Below, piece after piece: positions 28,416 to 39,213 of a stretch of DNA of 64,000 nt (the first letter of the stretch is position 1; every line of letters begins with the position of its first letter). Under the pieces are notes generated by a model. That model was given only the letters and a program-made list of their open reading frames with translations. It ran no database searches and was not told where the DNA came from. Source of the stretch: Nageia nagi (Eukaryota > Pinophyta); the NCBI GenBank assembly GCA_050084985.1, contig JBITNC010000001.1, forward strand, positions 201,500,001 to 201,564,000. The letters are read 5' to 3'. Both the position numbers and the translations under genes were made by a program.

Positions 28416-29220
28416 TAATATTGTAATTGATATGTTTTTCACTAGTATCTTGAACTTTTCATATGTATAGCTTATTCATTGCTTTTGGTATGATAATATT
28501 ATTTATATTTAACTTCATATAAGTTACAATTATAAATGTTATATTTATAAAATGAGCATAATGGAATAATGAACATGGGCTTGAATTTATTTTTTGTTTA
28601 TAAAATGATAAGACAACTATGAACTTGTAAAGTGATAAATTAATACAATTATTTTCCATTATTTGAATATATTGATATCATCAAATTATAAAAGAGTTTA
28701 AGGGAATCATTCAAGTATGGTTAATCATTCAAGTTGTGTGAAGGAAAATTTAACCATATTTGCATCATGTATCTTGTCAAATAATTCTCCTACCTTAAAA
28801 TATGTGTTTTTTCATATTTTTCATCATTTTCCATCCAATACCAAAGAGCTAAATGTGATGTACATCTATGGTAGTGGAATTTTATAGTAAAAATTGACTT
28901 GAAAATCTTTATTTTCCTTGTTTAAATTTTTCCAACACAAAAATGGTGTCTGAATTTGTATCTTGATGCCTTGGGCATTCTCAAAACCTTTTTTGACTAA
29001 ATTTCAAAGTAAAATTTGTGTCCATAATTGCATCCAAATTTACTTCCATTTTGGTCCTTATTTATGTCAAAGTTTGCATCCTTTTGGGTCCATTTTTACA
29101 TCCAAATTTGCATCAAAAAAATAACAAAATTAAAAAAAAAAAAGGTTTCAACATATTTTGATGCATAAGGATGCAAATTTTCATCCTTTTTTATTTTTTT
29201 ATGATTAGACACAAAAAAAG
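28416..29220 (+). repeat. 3' untranslated and right subterminal region of CACTA-1
   Basis: No gene is present after the transposase stop. From about 28740 copies of the TTGCATCC / GGATGCAAA motif recur (for example near 29066, 29110 and 29170), matching those inside the left end. Confidence 0.65.
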
Positions 29221-29247
29221 ATACAAATTGGCTTTTTGGTAGTAGTG
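29221..29247 (-). repeat. Right terminal inverted repeat of CACTA-1
   Basis: Ends GGCTTTTTGGTAGTAGTG, followed by the target duplication ATG (29248-29250). It pairs with 17342-17368. Confidence 0.9.
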
Positions 29248-29250
29248 ATG

Positions 29251-30560
29251 TAACTCTGATTTTGTTTATGTATCTTCATCATTGTTGTATGAGACCAAAT
29301 TTATTTGATTTATCTTCTTTATCTCTATGCCACTTTTCTCATCATTTAATTCAAATATTTTCATAGGTAACTCTTAATTTTCTATTCATTTCTACCAAGG
29401 ACTTTATCTTAATACCTTTTGGATTATTCCATTTATTATGGTATCAATAGTACGTAACATCTCATCTTCCTTCTCTTCTTGTTAACCTTAACATATGCTA
29501 CCACTTTTTTGTTATCTATATCTAATTTTGATTATGAATTTGAAGTATTGATATTATACAATATCATATGTACATCATCATATTTTGATTCTTACTAATC
29601 CTGATTGCATTTACAATAGTGAGGGTAGCATAGGTGCTATATTGAGCATGGACATTGATGTTGGCATAGATGTTGGTTATCCTTTACTTTTTGATATATT
29701 CCAAGATGTTTGATATCCTCTTCAATGATATTCTAACTAACAAGATATGTATCAACATTTATTTCTATGTATAACTAAATTGTAACATTATCTTTTTTAT
29801 CTTTGTTGCTATCTTTATCATTGTCCTTATCGATCTCAATATTTTTGTATGAAACTATGGTGTTTCCAAATTAAGCAATCATGTTCAAATTTTCCTTCAA
29901 TGTTTCAACTACAAATTCCTATCCATTATGGTTAAATTTAATCAATCAATGTAATGTATATGGTACATACCTCATTTTATGTATCCATGGTCTTCTAAGG
30001 AGAATATCGTAAAGAAGCTTCTTATCTAGTAAATATGTCATAACTTACACTATCTTGGATCCTAGTTGAATAGGAAACATGATATGTTTGGTACATGCTT
30101 TTCTATCACTATCATAACCTATGATCTTTTACTTGTTTATCATGAATTTAGACATTAATATATCACCAAACTTCTTGAAAAAATCAATATAGTAAATATT
30201 CAAACCTACACAACCATATACAAATGCATGCTTGACTATGTTTTCTAATAGCTTAATTCATATGTATATTGGAAATTATTTATTAATTATATCATCACTA
30301 GTTATTCCATATTCAATATATGTTATAGAATTATTAAAAAATCCAATCATCCCTACAAATGAGCTAGTACAAATATTAGTATCAACATCAATGCCACTAA
30401 GGATTTCAAACAATGTCATTCTATATTCTTTAGATATTTCAAACAACTATAACAAATTAATTTTAGAATTGGTGTTCTTTAGATTTTGCAAAATACTTTT
30501 TTTCATTTATCTTTTCTCTTTTCTTTAGGAGAAGATTTAGAAGGTACATACCTCTTTTGT
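29251..30560 (-). pseudogene. Retropepsin region of gypsy-1
   Basis: This is the aspartic protease that matures the polyprotein. On the - strand the frame shows ITSDDIINK, then ENIVKHAFVYGCVGLNIYYI (about 30215), where active family members have an ID-G-S/A-S-x-N catalytic loop; here the Asp-containing triplet has become VYGCVG, so it is inactive. DKKLLYDILLRRPWIHKMRY follows (about 30020), then VPYTLHWLIKFNHNG, the usual closing segment of plant gypsy proteases (normally LLGRPWIH). The rest is linker that continues beyond CACTA-1 at 17338. Confidence 0.82.
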
Positions 30561-32060
30561 AGTAAAAACTAGGTTAGGAATACCTTTCTTTGATTTTGTG
30601 GTAGTATTGCATGTTTGTTCTAAATTTGAACATACGTATAAATCTTCTTTTATACTAAATTCATCATCAAACTCAATAGGTTACCTATTGTCATAGATAA
30701 TCTTATTCACCATATTGAAAGAGGGTAGGTATTGAGATTTAACTTTGAGCACATCATTTTCATATGAAACTGTACCACTATCCAAAAAATATTTTAATTT
30801 TTTTCTCAAAACATAACAACCTATTGTATTATGCCCTTTAATTTGATGATATTTGCAGAATTGATTTTTCCTTTACTAACTAGGCTTTTCATCACTAGGT
30901 TTATATTATTTTCTTCAAATTAATTTGATTAGACATTTCTCTAGACATTCCTCAAACATTTGATTGGGATTTACCAAAAATATATACAACTCTTTAGCTT
31001 ATTTTCCATCCTTGGATTTTTCTTGGTTAGATCATTCAAATGCATTAACAAAAGTATCATACTTTTTATTATAAGGATTCCTACCATTATCTTTGTTGGA
31101 GGAGGATGATGTGTACTTAAGCAAATTAGACCTAAAATAATTTTTGTTTCTCAATAAGAAAGTGAATCATATTCATAAATGAAATATTAACATGCTCAAG
31201 CCTTTTTTCACCAAGAAAAGGATGAATGTTTTCAAGGAATACCTATGCAATGAAGAATTCTTCTAACTTTTATTCAATGGGCCTCCAAAGCTTGACAAAT
31301 TTAGGAGAAAACTTATCTAATATCTCTATTTTTCCATTCTTGCAATACATAAAATCTATCAAATCAAATGGTTTCTTTACATTACATGTAAAGTGAGGCT
31401 TGAACTGATCCTTTAATTATTGATATGATGTTATAGAACCTAGTTCCAAGCTATAAAACCACTCGCAAGCTTCATCAATTAAAATCATAAGGAAATATTA
31501 TAATTTCAAATAATCATTAACCTCCATAATGTATTCTAAACTTTGAATATGTGTGATAGGATTTATTTTCTTATTAAACTTTTCAAATTCAGTATCCTTA
31601 TCTATACCAACAAGAAGTGTATTTTGAATCTCCATGCTTAATGGGTTACCCTTGTTCTCTATCCAATATACATGAACTCTAAATTTATTTTGGAGCTATG
31701 CAACCTGAGACTCAAGATTTTTGAATTCTTCATTTGCAAAGGTACCTAAATTAGTTACACAATTATTAGCATTCATACTATTGTTAGTGTTGGTGTTGAT
31801 GGTAGCATTCAAGTTGATGTGGGTATCTATGCTAGGTTGATTAATAACTTGGATCATAGGTGTAGAAGATTTCATAATAAGATATTGAAATTCAAGCATT
31901 AAAATAAATTTGGTTAAGACTTTAGGAGTTATTCTCTTTATTTTTTTCACACTCATAAAATTATTGATCAAATGCAACTAAGAACCCTATGGTTCTTGAT
32001 ACAAAAAGATAGGTATAATCGAGAGCACTTCTATTCTAACCTTAATTAGAGAAAAAAATA
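30561..32060 (-). pseudogene. Gag of gypsy-1
   Basis: On the - strand an open segment (31977-31696) with Asn/Thr-rich sequence (NATINTNTNNSMNANN) leads into NPLSMEIQNTLLVGIDKDTE and FNKKINPITHIQSLEYIMEV. DEACEWFYSLELGSITSYQ follows (about 31460), then LKDQFKPHF and KFSPKFVKLWRPIE, the retrotransposon-gag capsid pattern. A remnant of a zinc knuckle lies near 30850. Stops again replace Gln. It begins just inside the 5' LTR, as expected. Confidence 0.8.
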
Positions 32061-32095
32061 CTATAAAAAAATGCTATAAAAGGTAAGTACTAATA

Positions 32096-32894
32096 TGTTA
32101 ATATGTATTTTGGTATCACCTATGGTTTTATCCTTAATTAACTAAATACACATGAACATTTAAGTATGATTTATCTTAGCTAATTTACTCAAATAAAAAA
32201 TAAATGAATAATGGAATATACTAGTGCAGTAACAAAAAAATAAAATTACATTAATTTCAAGATGTAAAATGAGCCACATGCACTAAAAAGAAAGGAATAA
32301 AGTGAAATATAAATACTTGTATATCCTTACCTATGTTGAGGTTGAGGATTTGATGAAAAAACTTGTCAAAGAGTAATGATCTTACTATACAAACCCTAGG
32401 GCTAACTACAAAAGGAATATCAACATGGATGCTAGTCTCTAAAAGCTTAGCACATACGTGCACATCAGTATGCATGCTAGAATTTTTAAGGAATTAGGCT
32501 TGCCAACAAGGATTTATAGTAGAAAATATGAGGATAAGTCAAACTAAGAATATGATCACAAAAATGGATAACAAATATTCTGTCAAATGATAACAAGATT
32601 CCCATATCAATAGATGATATTTAGAAATACCTAAGTGTAGGGTAACAACTATTGATATGTGATCTTGATATGATTTCCCCAAGTTAGAGATATTTACATT
32701 TATATTAGGTGTGATATCACCATTTGACCCATTGAATATTAGTTCAAACCATATTGATGTACCTAATATAAAAATAAAAATACAACCTGAGAAATATGTG
32801 ATAAATAAGGGTAAAGTATGATTAAAATATAATTACATTATAAAGTTGCACCTAAGTGAGATTGTGTTAAGGGGACCATGTTTAGGTGTCAACA
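32096..32894 (-). repeat. 5' LTR of gypsy-1
   Basis: On the + strand it runs from TGTTAATATGTATTTTGG to TTTAGGTGTCAACA. As the upstream LTR of a - strand element it would hold the promoter. The right flank GGTAT (32895-32899) is the target duplication. I could not match the adjacent sequence to a known primer tRNA. Confidence 0.9.
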
Positions 32895-34264
32895 GGTATA
32901 ATATTTATGGTTTATGGTATATGGTTTATGGTTTATAGTTTAGGGCTTAGGATATAGGGTATAATGATTAATGTTTAGTATTTTGGGATTAGGATTTATG
33001 GTTTAGGTTTAATATTTAGGGTTTATGATATAATGTTTAGGATTTAATATATAATGTTTAGGATTTAACATATAATATTTATGATTCAATCTTTAATATT
33101 AAAGGTATAGTGTTTATGATTTAGGATTTAGGGTTAGAGTTTACGATTTACGATTTAGAATTTAGGGTATAGGGTTTAAGGTTTAGGATATAATTTTAAA
33201 TATTTGATGTTTAGTGTTAAAGCTTTAGGATTTAGCTTTACAATTATAATAAGGTATATGGTATAGGATATAGGGTATAATATTTATGGTATAAGGTATA
33301 TAATTTATGGTTTAGAGATTAGGATATAAGGTATAATGTTTAATATTTATGGTTAAAGGTTTAGTGTTTTAGGGTTAGAGTTTACAATTTATCATTTAGG
33401 GTTTAAGGTTTAGGGTATAATTTTAAGGGTTTAGGATATAAGGTATAATGTTTACTATTTAATATTTAAGGCTAAAGGTTTAGGGTCTTAGGGTTATAGC
33501 TTACAATTTAAGATTTAGGATTTAGTGGTTATGGTTTAGGGTATATGGTTTAGAGTTTAGGTTTTAGGGTATAAGGTATAATATTTAATGTTTAGGATTA
33601 AAGGTTTAGGGTATATGGTTTATGGTTTAAAGTGTAGGGTATAGGGTATAATATTTAATGTTTAAGTTTAAAGGTATAAGGTTTACGATTTAGGATTTAG
33701 GGTTTAAGGTTTAGGGTATCTAGTTTAGGGTTTATGATATATGGTATAATGTTTAAGATATAATATTTAATGTTTAATATTTAAGCTTAAAGGTTTGGGA
33801 TTTAGAGGTTAAGATTTACGATTCAAGATTTTGAGTTTAGGGTTTACTATTTAGGATTTAGGGTTTAGGATTTAATATATATGTTTTAAGATTTAGGGTA
33901 TATGGTTTAAGGTATAATGTTTATGATTTAATGTTTAGGGTTAAAGGTTAAGGGTATAGGGTTTATCTTAGGGTATAGGGTTTATGTTAGGGAATAGGAT
34001 TTAAGGTTTAGGTTTTAGGATTAGTAATTTAATATTTAAGGTTTAGGGTTAAAGGTTTAGGGTACAAGATTTAGGATTTAAGGTTTAGGGTTTATGATTT
34101 AAGATTTAGGGTTTAGGATTTATGATTTAGGATTTACGGTTTAAGTTTTAGGGTATATAGTTTAAGGTTTATAATTTAGGATTAAAGGTTTAGGATTTAG
34201 CATTTAATATTTAAGGTATAGGGTTTAAGGATTAAGATTTGGGTTATAGGGTTTAGGATTTATG
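32895..34264 (+). repeat. Degenerate telomere-like (TTTAGGG) array, right part
   Basis: This is the continuation of the array at 9795-11042, cut by gypsy-1: the target duplication GGTAT joins the two halves. The unit and strand are the same, with variants such as TTTAGGA, TTTATGG and GGTATAAT. It ends near 34264 at an abrupt change to ordinary AT-rich sequence. Confidence 0.85.
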
Positions 34265-35004
34265 TGGTTATGTTTTTTACAACTTTACAAATGTACATCA
34301 AGAAACCTAAATGTCTAATTACTTTATCATTCAATACAATATGGTTATCATTTTTTACATTTTCATAAGTTTATTAAATCTTACAAATGTGAATGATGTT
34401 AAGAAATTTTTTAAAGTTTTAAATTTTTCTAGAATGTATATTGCTTAGGTGTTAAAATAAGGTAGGTTTATAAAATTATAAGTTGGATTTACCATATCTT
34501 ACCAATGAGTCACATTATAGTATATTGAAAGTGATCATTACAACTTTACCTCCATTATCAATAACCTAAACCTTGTCTAATTGACACAAGTTCCATGCTC
34601 AAAATGATGGATAAAAGGCTTCCTAGGGATAAGTATTGATTTGGTGACTAAATGTATTCCTAAAGTGTAATGGGGAATGGGAAATATCATTAAGAAAGTA
34701 GTTCATGGCTTGCTAAGAGTATCAACTATTAATAACATAGCTAATGGATTTAATCCATTGGTATCACCCAAAATAACTCTCCTCTTCCTTTTTTATAGTC
34801 ATTCTACAAAACTTAATGACTCTTATCCTAAGAGAAGACTACCATGGTGATCAAATACAAGTGTAGCCTTCTATATGGTTCAATAATTATTATGGTGGGA
34901 ATTTGAGTAAATTAGAATTAGTGGTTGGTCATCATCTTCAACTCAATGATATTCATTTTAAAGGTATCATGCATATGCATCTAAAAAATAAAGCACATAG
35001 TATA
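34265..35004. other. Intergenic DNA of CACTA-2, no feature seen
   Basis: I see no coding domain or repeat. It lies between the telomere-like array and the TAACAT repeats, in the part of CACTA-2 that separates its two genes. Confidence 0.35.
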
Positions 35005-35170
35005 ACATTGAATTAACATTAACATAGCATTAATACTGAAATAACATTAATATTAACATAGCATTCACATAAATTTAACATTACATTAACACTAAAATAA
35101 CATGAACATAACATAACATTAACGTTGCAATAACATTAACATAGCATTAACAAAGTATTAACTATATTAT
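35005..35170 (+). repeat. TAACAT-type tandem repeat
   Basis: Irregular repeats of TAACATTAACAT and ATAGCATTAACA fill this stretch. The reverse-complement type occurs at 35860-36090, so the two could pair as an inverted repeat with arms of about 160-230 bp around a 0.7-kb spacer. Confidence 0.65.
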
Positions 35171-35859
35171 TAAATCAAGAGACATTCCTATAGCTACAAC
35201 ATGATGGGTGGAGTGGGAGCAAAATATCATATGTGAGTCCATCCATTAAACAATTGGTGAGAAAATAAAAGAAATCAAATTACAAATTTGATTTAAGAAA
35301 AAAAATTAAATTACAAAGCTGACTTAAATATAAACTGATGCATGTTTTCAAAAAAATTATATAAATATATGCAAGAATATAAAACATTTATGCAAATTCA
35401 CTTTATAAAATAGGAAGAGCTAACTTGGAAGGAAGAAGAGTGAATTGGCCATGTAAGATCTCGCTCTTTACTATTATATTTATTATTTTTAACATTTTGT
35501 TAAATTTAAAAAAAAATTGATATAAAATTTTATATTATTTTAAATTAGAGATCACAATTTTACTATAAACTTTTGCTGTAAATAATTATGATATAAAAAT
35601 TTTTGACTTTAAAATTTAGATTACATATTAAATATATTTTAGATTATGATTAAATATATTTTATACTTGCTTATGCTAATGTATCGGATTAATATTGAAA
35701 TTTAAAATATATGTTGCACATCCATTTCTTTCAACAAAACATATCTTCTACAAGCCCAAGAAATAATGATAAAACTTTGAAAGATATAAAATTCTTCCCT
35801 TTTGATATCTCTCAGCCTTTTTTGATATATAGGGGGTTATATCAAAGCTCGTATGATAA
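35171..35859. other. Spacer between inverted arrays
   Basis: AT-rich sequence without a recognisable domain. The short frame at 35711-35896 has no family motif. Confidence 0.35.
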
Positions 35860-36090
35860 TGTTAATGTAAATGTTATGTTAATGTTATATGAATGATAAG
35901 TTAATGTTATTTTAATGTTAATGGTATGTTAATATGATATCAATATTAATGCAATGCGATGTTAATGTTATGTTCATGTCATTTTAATGGTAATGTTAAT
36001 TTTATTACAATATTAATGCAATTAGAATGATAATACAATGTTAATATTATGATATCATTAATATTTTATTAATGTTAATATTATTTTAAA
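35860..36090 (+). repeat. ATGTTA-type tandem repeat, inverted to 35005-35170
   Basis: Irregular repeats of TTAATGTTATGTTAATG and variants. It reads as the reverse complement of the earlier TAACAT array. Confidence 0.65.
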
Positions 36091-36290
36091 CCTCCCTTAC
36101 CCCAAGATCCTAAACCCTTAACCCTAACCCCTAACCCTTAACTTTAATCATAACCAATGAAACCAAACCCTAACTTAACTCCTAACCCAAAACCCCCAAA
36201 CCCTAAATCCTAGCCCTTAACCCCTAACCCTTAAACCCTTACCCCTAGCCCTAACTCTAATCATTAAAAATCCCTAACCTCAAACTTATA
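36091..36290 (-). repeat. CCCTAA-type block
   Basis: About 200 bp of CCCTAAC and CCCTTAAC units, such as CCTAACCCCTAACCCTTAAC. The G-rich strand is the - strand, opposite to the large TTTAGGG array 1.8 kb to the left and the same as the sense of the CACTA-2 transposase. Confidence 0.75.
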
Positions 36291-37384
36291 AAACATTTGT
36301 ACATATAATAAATTTTTTAATTTATTTAATTAAATTATTTATATATAAAATATATTATTTATACATAAAATAAATTTATTTTTTGAAATTAAATATTTAT
36401 TAATATTTTTTTGAAATTAGATATTTATTAATATATATTTTTTATTTTTAACTCCTAATGTTGGGGCTAACAACATGCCTCACAAAACATTTTTCATTAG
36501 GCACACCATCAAAAGGCACTCAAAACTCATAAAAACAAAACATCCTACCCCACAAACATATCACTCTCATTGCAAATATTGTAATAGAGATAAAAAAAAA
36601 AAGCTTTTAGTTTGATTTTGGTGGGAGAGAGCAAGAAAGGGGTCCTCTACACCATTCTACCATATTGTTTTGCATATTTCTCATCTAGGTAACATTTTTC
36701 TACCACATTCTATCAATTTTTCATTTTTTGTATAGATTTTAAATTTTTTACTCTTAAATGTAAAAATGGAAGCAAAAAATTGTAGGGTATATTAAATCTA
36801 GATAAAACTAGTTAAAACTTTAGGGTTTTAGGAAAAATCTTAGGTTGTTATTTATAAATTTGAGGGATTCTTAAAGAATTTGGAAAAAAACCCCTAGGGT
36901 TTTTACCAAATTTTGTAAAAACCCCACAGAATTTAGAAAAAAAACATTAAGGTTTTTACAAATTTTCTAAAGAAATTGGTAAAATTCCTATATATTTTCA
37001 AAATTCTTAGTAAAAATCCTTAGATTTGAGAAAAACTCTAGGGTTTTTTTAACTTTTAGATAATTTAAAAAAAAAAATTTACTAAAGAGAAGAGGCTGGC
37101 CAAAATAAAAAAATTTGAAAACATCATAGGAAAGAAATTACTTGCTCCAATCTTCCTAATCCACATTAGAAAATAAAATGCTAAAATGAATTATATATAA
37201 GATAATTTTTTTTTATATTTTTAAAATATAACTTTTAACAAATAATTTTTCTAATAAATTTTTAAGATATAATTTTTTTATCTTCTTAACTAACTTAATT
37301 AATAAATTTAATATTTTAATATAACAATTTTGAAATTTAATATAATTTAATATAAAATTTAAATTTAATATTTTAATATAATCT
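36291..37384. other. AT-rich intergenic DNA, no gene seen
   Basis: Runs of A and T and scattered AGGGTTTT / AAACCCT segments (about 36820-37050), which may be decayed telomere-like units. No coding is supported. Confidence 0.35.
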
Positions 37385-37625
37385 AATATACCTAATCTTT
37401 AAACCCCCTTTATCCAAAAAAATTAACCCCTCCCTAACCAAAAGTTTTTAACCCCCCTAACATAAATTTTTTAATGCCCCTTTAACCTAAAACTTTTTAA
37501 CCCTCCATAATCTAATTTTTTTAACCCCCCTAACCTAAATTTTTTAACCCCTTCTCCCTTCCCCCTTTAATTAATTTTTTTTAACCCACCCCTCCCCCTT
37601 AACTAAAACATTTTAACCCCTCCAA
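37385..37625 (+). repeat. C-rich minisatellite
   Basis: About ten irregular units of roughly 24 bp follow the pattern TTTTTTAACCCCCCTAACC with AAA between units. Strand asymmetry is strong: runs of C on + and almost no G. Confidence 0.8.
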
Positions 37626-37747
37626 ACTTAATATAGAGATTTGTAGACATTAATTTTTTTAAATTAATGATTTTAATATTTTTAAGTTTCAAAAGTTATT
37701 ATTTATAATATATTTATTAATGAGTTATTTATTTTATTTATTTAGAT

Positions 37748-38512
37748 ACTATCATAAGTAATGAAGGGGGTGAGAGGAGGAGATCCAATGATGAGAAAGA
37801 TAGGACCAATAAAAAAAGAAAGAAAACATCAATAGGACCTAACATATATAAATAAATATTCATAAGTATCAACATGTACTATTTTGTTATCATTATATTT
37901 TCTTTAATGCTACTTATTTTGTAAGATAAATAATATTTTTTATTTAATTTTTTTAAATGTTAACACTTAAGCAAGTGTTGAAAATTGCTAGTAAAATATT
38001 AACAAAAAAGGAAATGGATAGGTTGCAAGGTATTGGGTCCTCTAATTCTAGAAGCAACCAACATACCAACTCATCACTGCCTCCAACCACTCCACATGGT
38101 AAATATTTTGCATGAGTTAATTTTTAAGAAATATTTGAAATATTATTATTTTTTAATTTCTTAATAATTTTACTTAATAATTCATTATAAATTTGGTAAA
38201 GATGATGTACGTATTGAAAATTTAGAATCAATAAATCAAAACCCCCCTACATTTCACATATCAATTAATTCACTTGGAGTTAAGATAAAAGTGAAACCTG
38301 GCGATGAAGTAATTAAGGATGTAGTGGGTATGTAAAATCAATACATTTATGTTTGAAAATAAATGCATTTAAATATATATTTGCAATATAATAATTTACT
38401 AATATTTTTAAATATTGTATAGGGAAAGTTTTTTTATGAACATGTAAGGAAGCATGCACTCAATTGTTTTGGGAAGATGTTAGATCTTAATTGGAAGTCA
38501 CATAATGAGAGT
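37748..38512 (+). pseudogene. Accessory gene of CACTA-2, first four exons, divergent from the transposase
   Basis: Exon-like blocks on + match the order seen in CACTA-1. Exon 1 (from 37748) is basic: SNEGGERRRSNDEKDRTNKK. Exon 2 (about 37970-38099) reads QVLKIASKILTKKEMDRLQG and ends at a GTAAAT donor. Exon 3 (38202-38327) has ESINQNPPTFHISINSLG and KVKPGDEVIKDVV, ending at GTATGT. Exon 4 (38424-38512) follows an AG and has FYEHVRKHALNCFGKMLDLN. Compared with CACTA-1, ESIN, GEV.KD and the GK.FY start of exon 4 recur. No named domain is recognised. The gene is cut at 38537 by a gypsy LTR. Pairing with CACTA-1 rests on weak similarity plus identical order and direction. Confidence 0.45.
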
Positions 38513-38536
38513 AGTATATATTTTTTATATATTATT

Positions 38537-39213
38537 TTTTGACACCTAAAAGTGGTACTCTTAATAGGGTCCCACTTAGATGCAACTTTACTTACATGTT
38601 TTAATCACATTTAATCATATTTTACATTATTATCACATATTTATTATGTTGGTTCTTATTTTTATGTTAGGTACACTAGGATGAATTCAACCTATATTTG
38701 AGGTATCAAATGGTGATATCATACCTGATATAAATATAAGTATCTCTAACTTGGGGAAATTATATTAAGATTACATCTCAATAGTCAGTACCCTACACTT
38801 GGGTATTTTTAAATATCACCTATTGAGACTAAAATCTTGTTATCATTGGAGTGAATATCTATTATCCATATTTACTATCATATGCTCACTTTAACTTATC
38901 ATCATATCTACTATCATCAACCCTTGTTTGTAATCCTCATTTTATTATATTGTTAGCACTTGTGCTAAGGTTTGCACCCATGCTGAGCTCTTGGAAATTA
39001 CTGCTTGTGCTAGTATTTTATTTGCAATTGGCCTTAAGATTTGCATAGTAAGGTCACCTCTCTTCAATACATTCATCCAACATATCCTCAACTATGATAT
39101 AGGTAAGAACACACAAGTATTTATCTTACATTTGATTCCTTTCTCTTTAGTATGTACATTCATTTTATATCTTAACATTAATACAATTCATTATTATGTT
39201 ACCGCATTACTAT
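38537..39213 (+). repeat. Truncated gypsy LTR related to gypsy-1 (gypsy-2)
   Basis: It starts TTTTGACACCTAAAAGTGG, matching the start of the gypsy-1 LTR (TGTTGACACCTAAA), and follows it in order to the stretch GTTACCGCATTACTATATT. The last roughly 120 bp of the gypsy-1 LTR are missing and unrelated sequence follows. Orientation is opposite to gypsy-1. Frames inside it (38851-39338) are not genes. Confidence 0.8.

Noticed and set aside
38318-38330. GTAGTG as the right end of CACTA-2
   Set aside because: The preceding bases do not match the CACTA-2 terminus and it lies inside exon 3 of the accessory gene.
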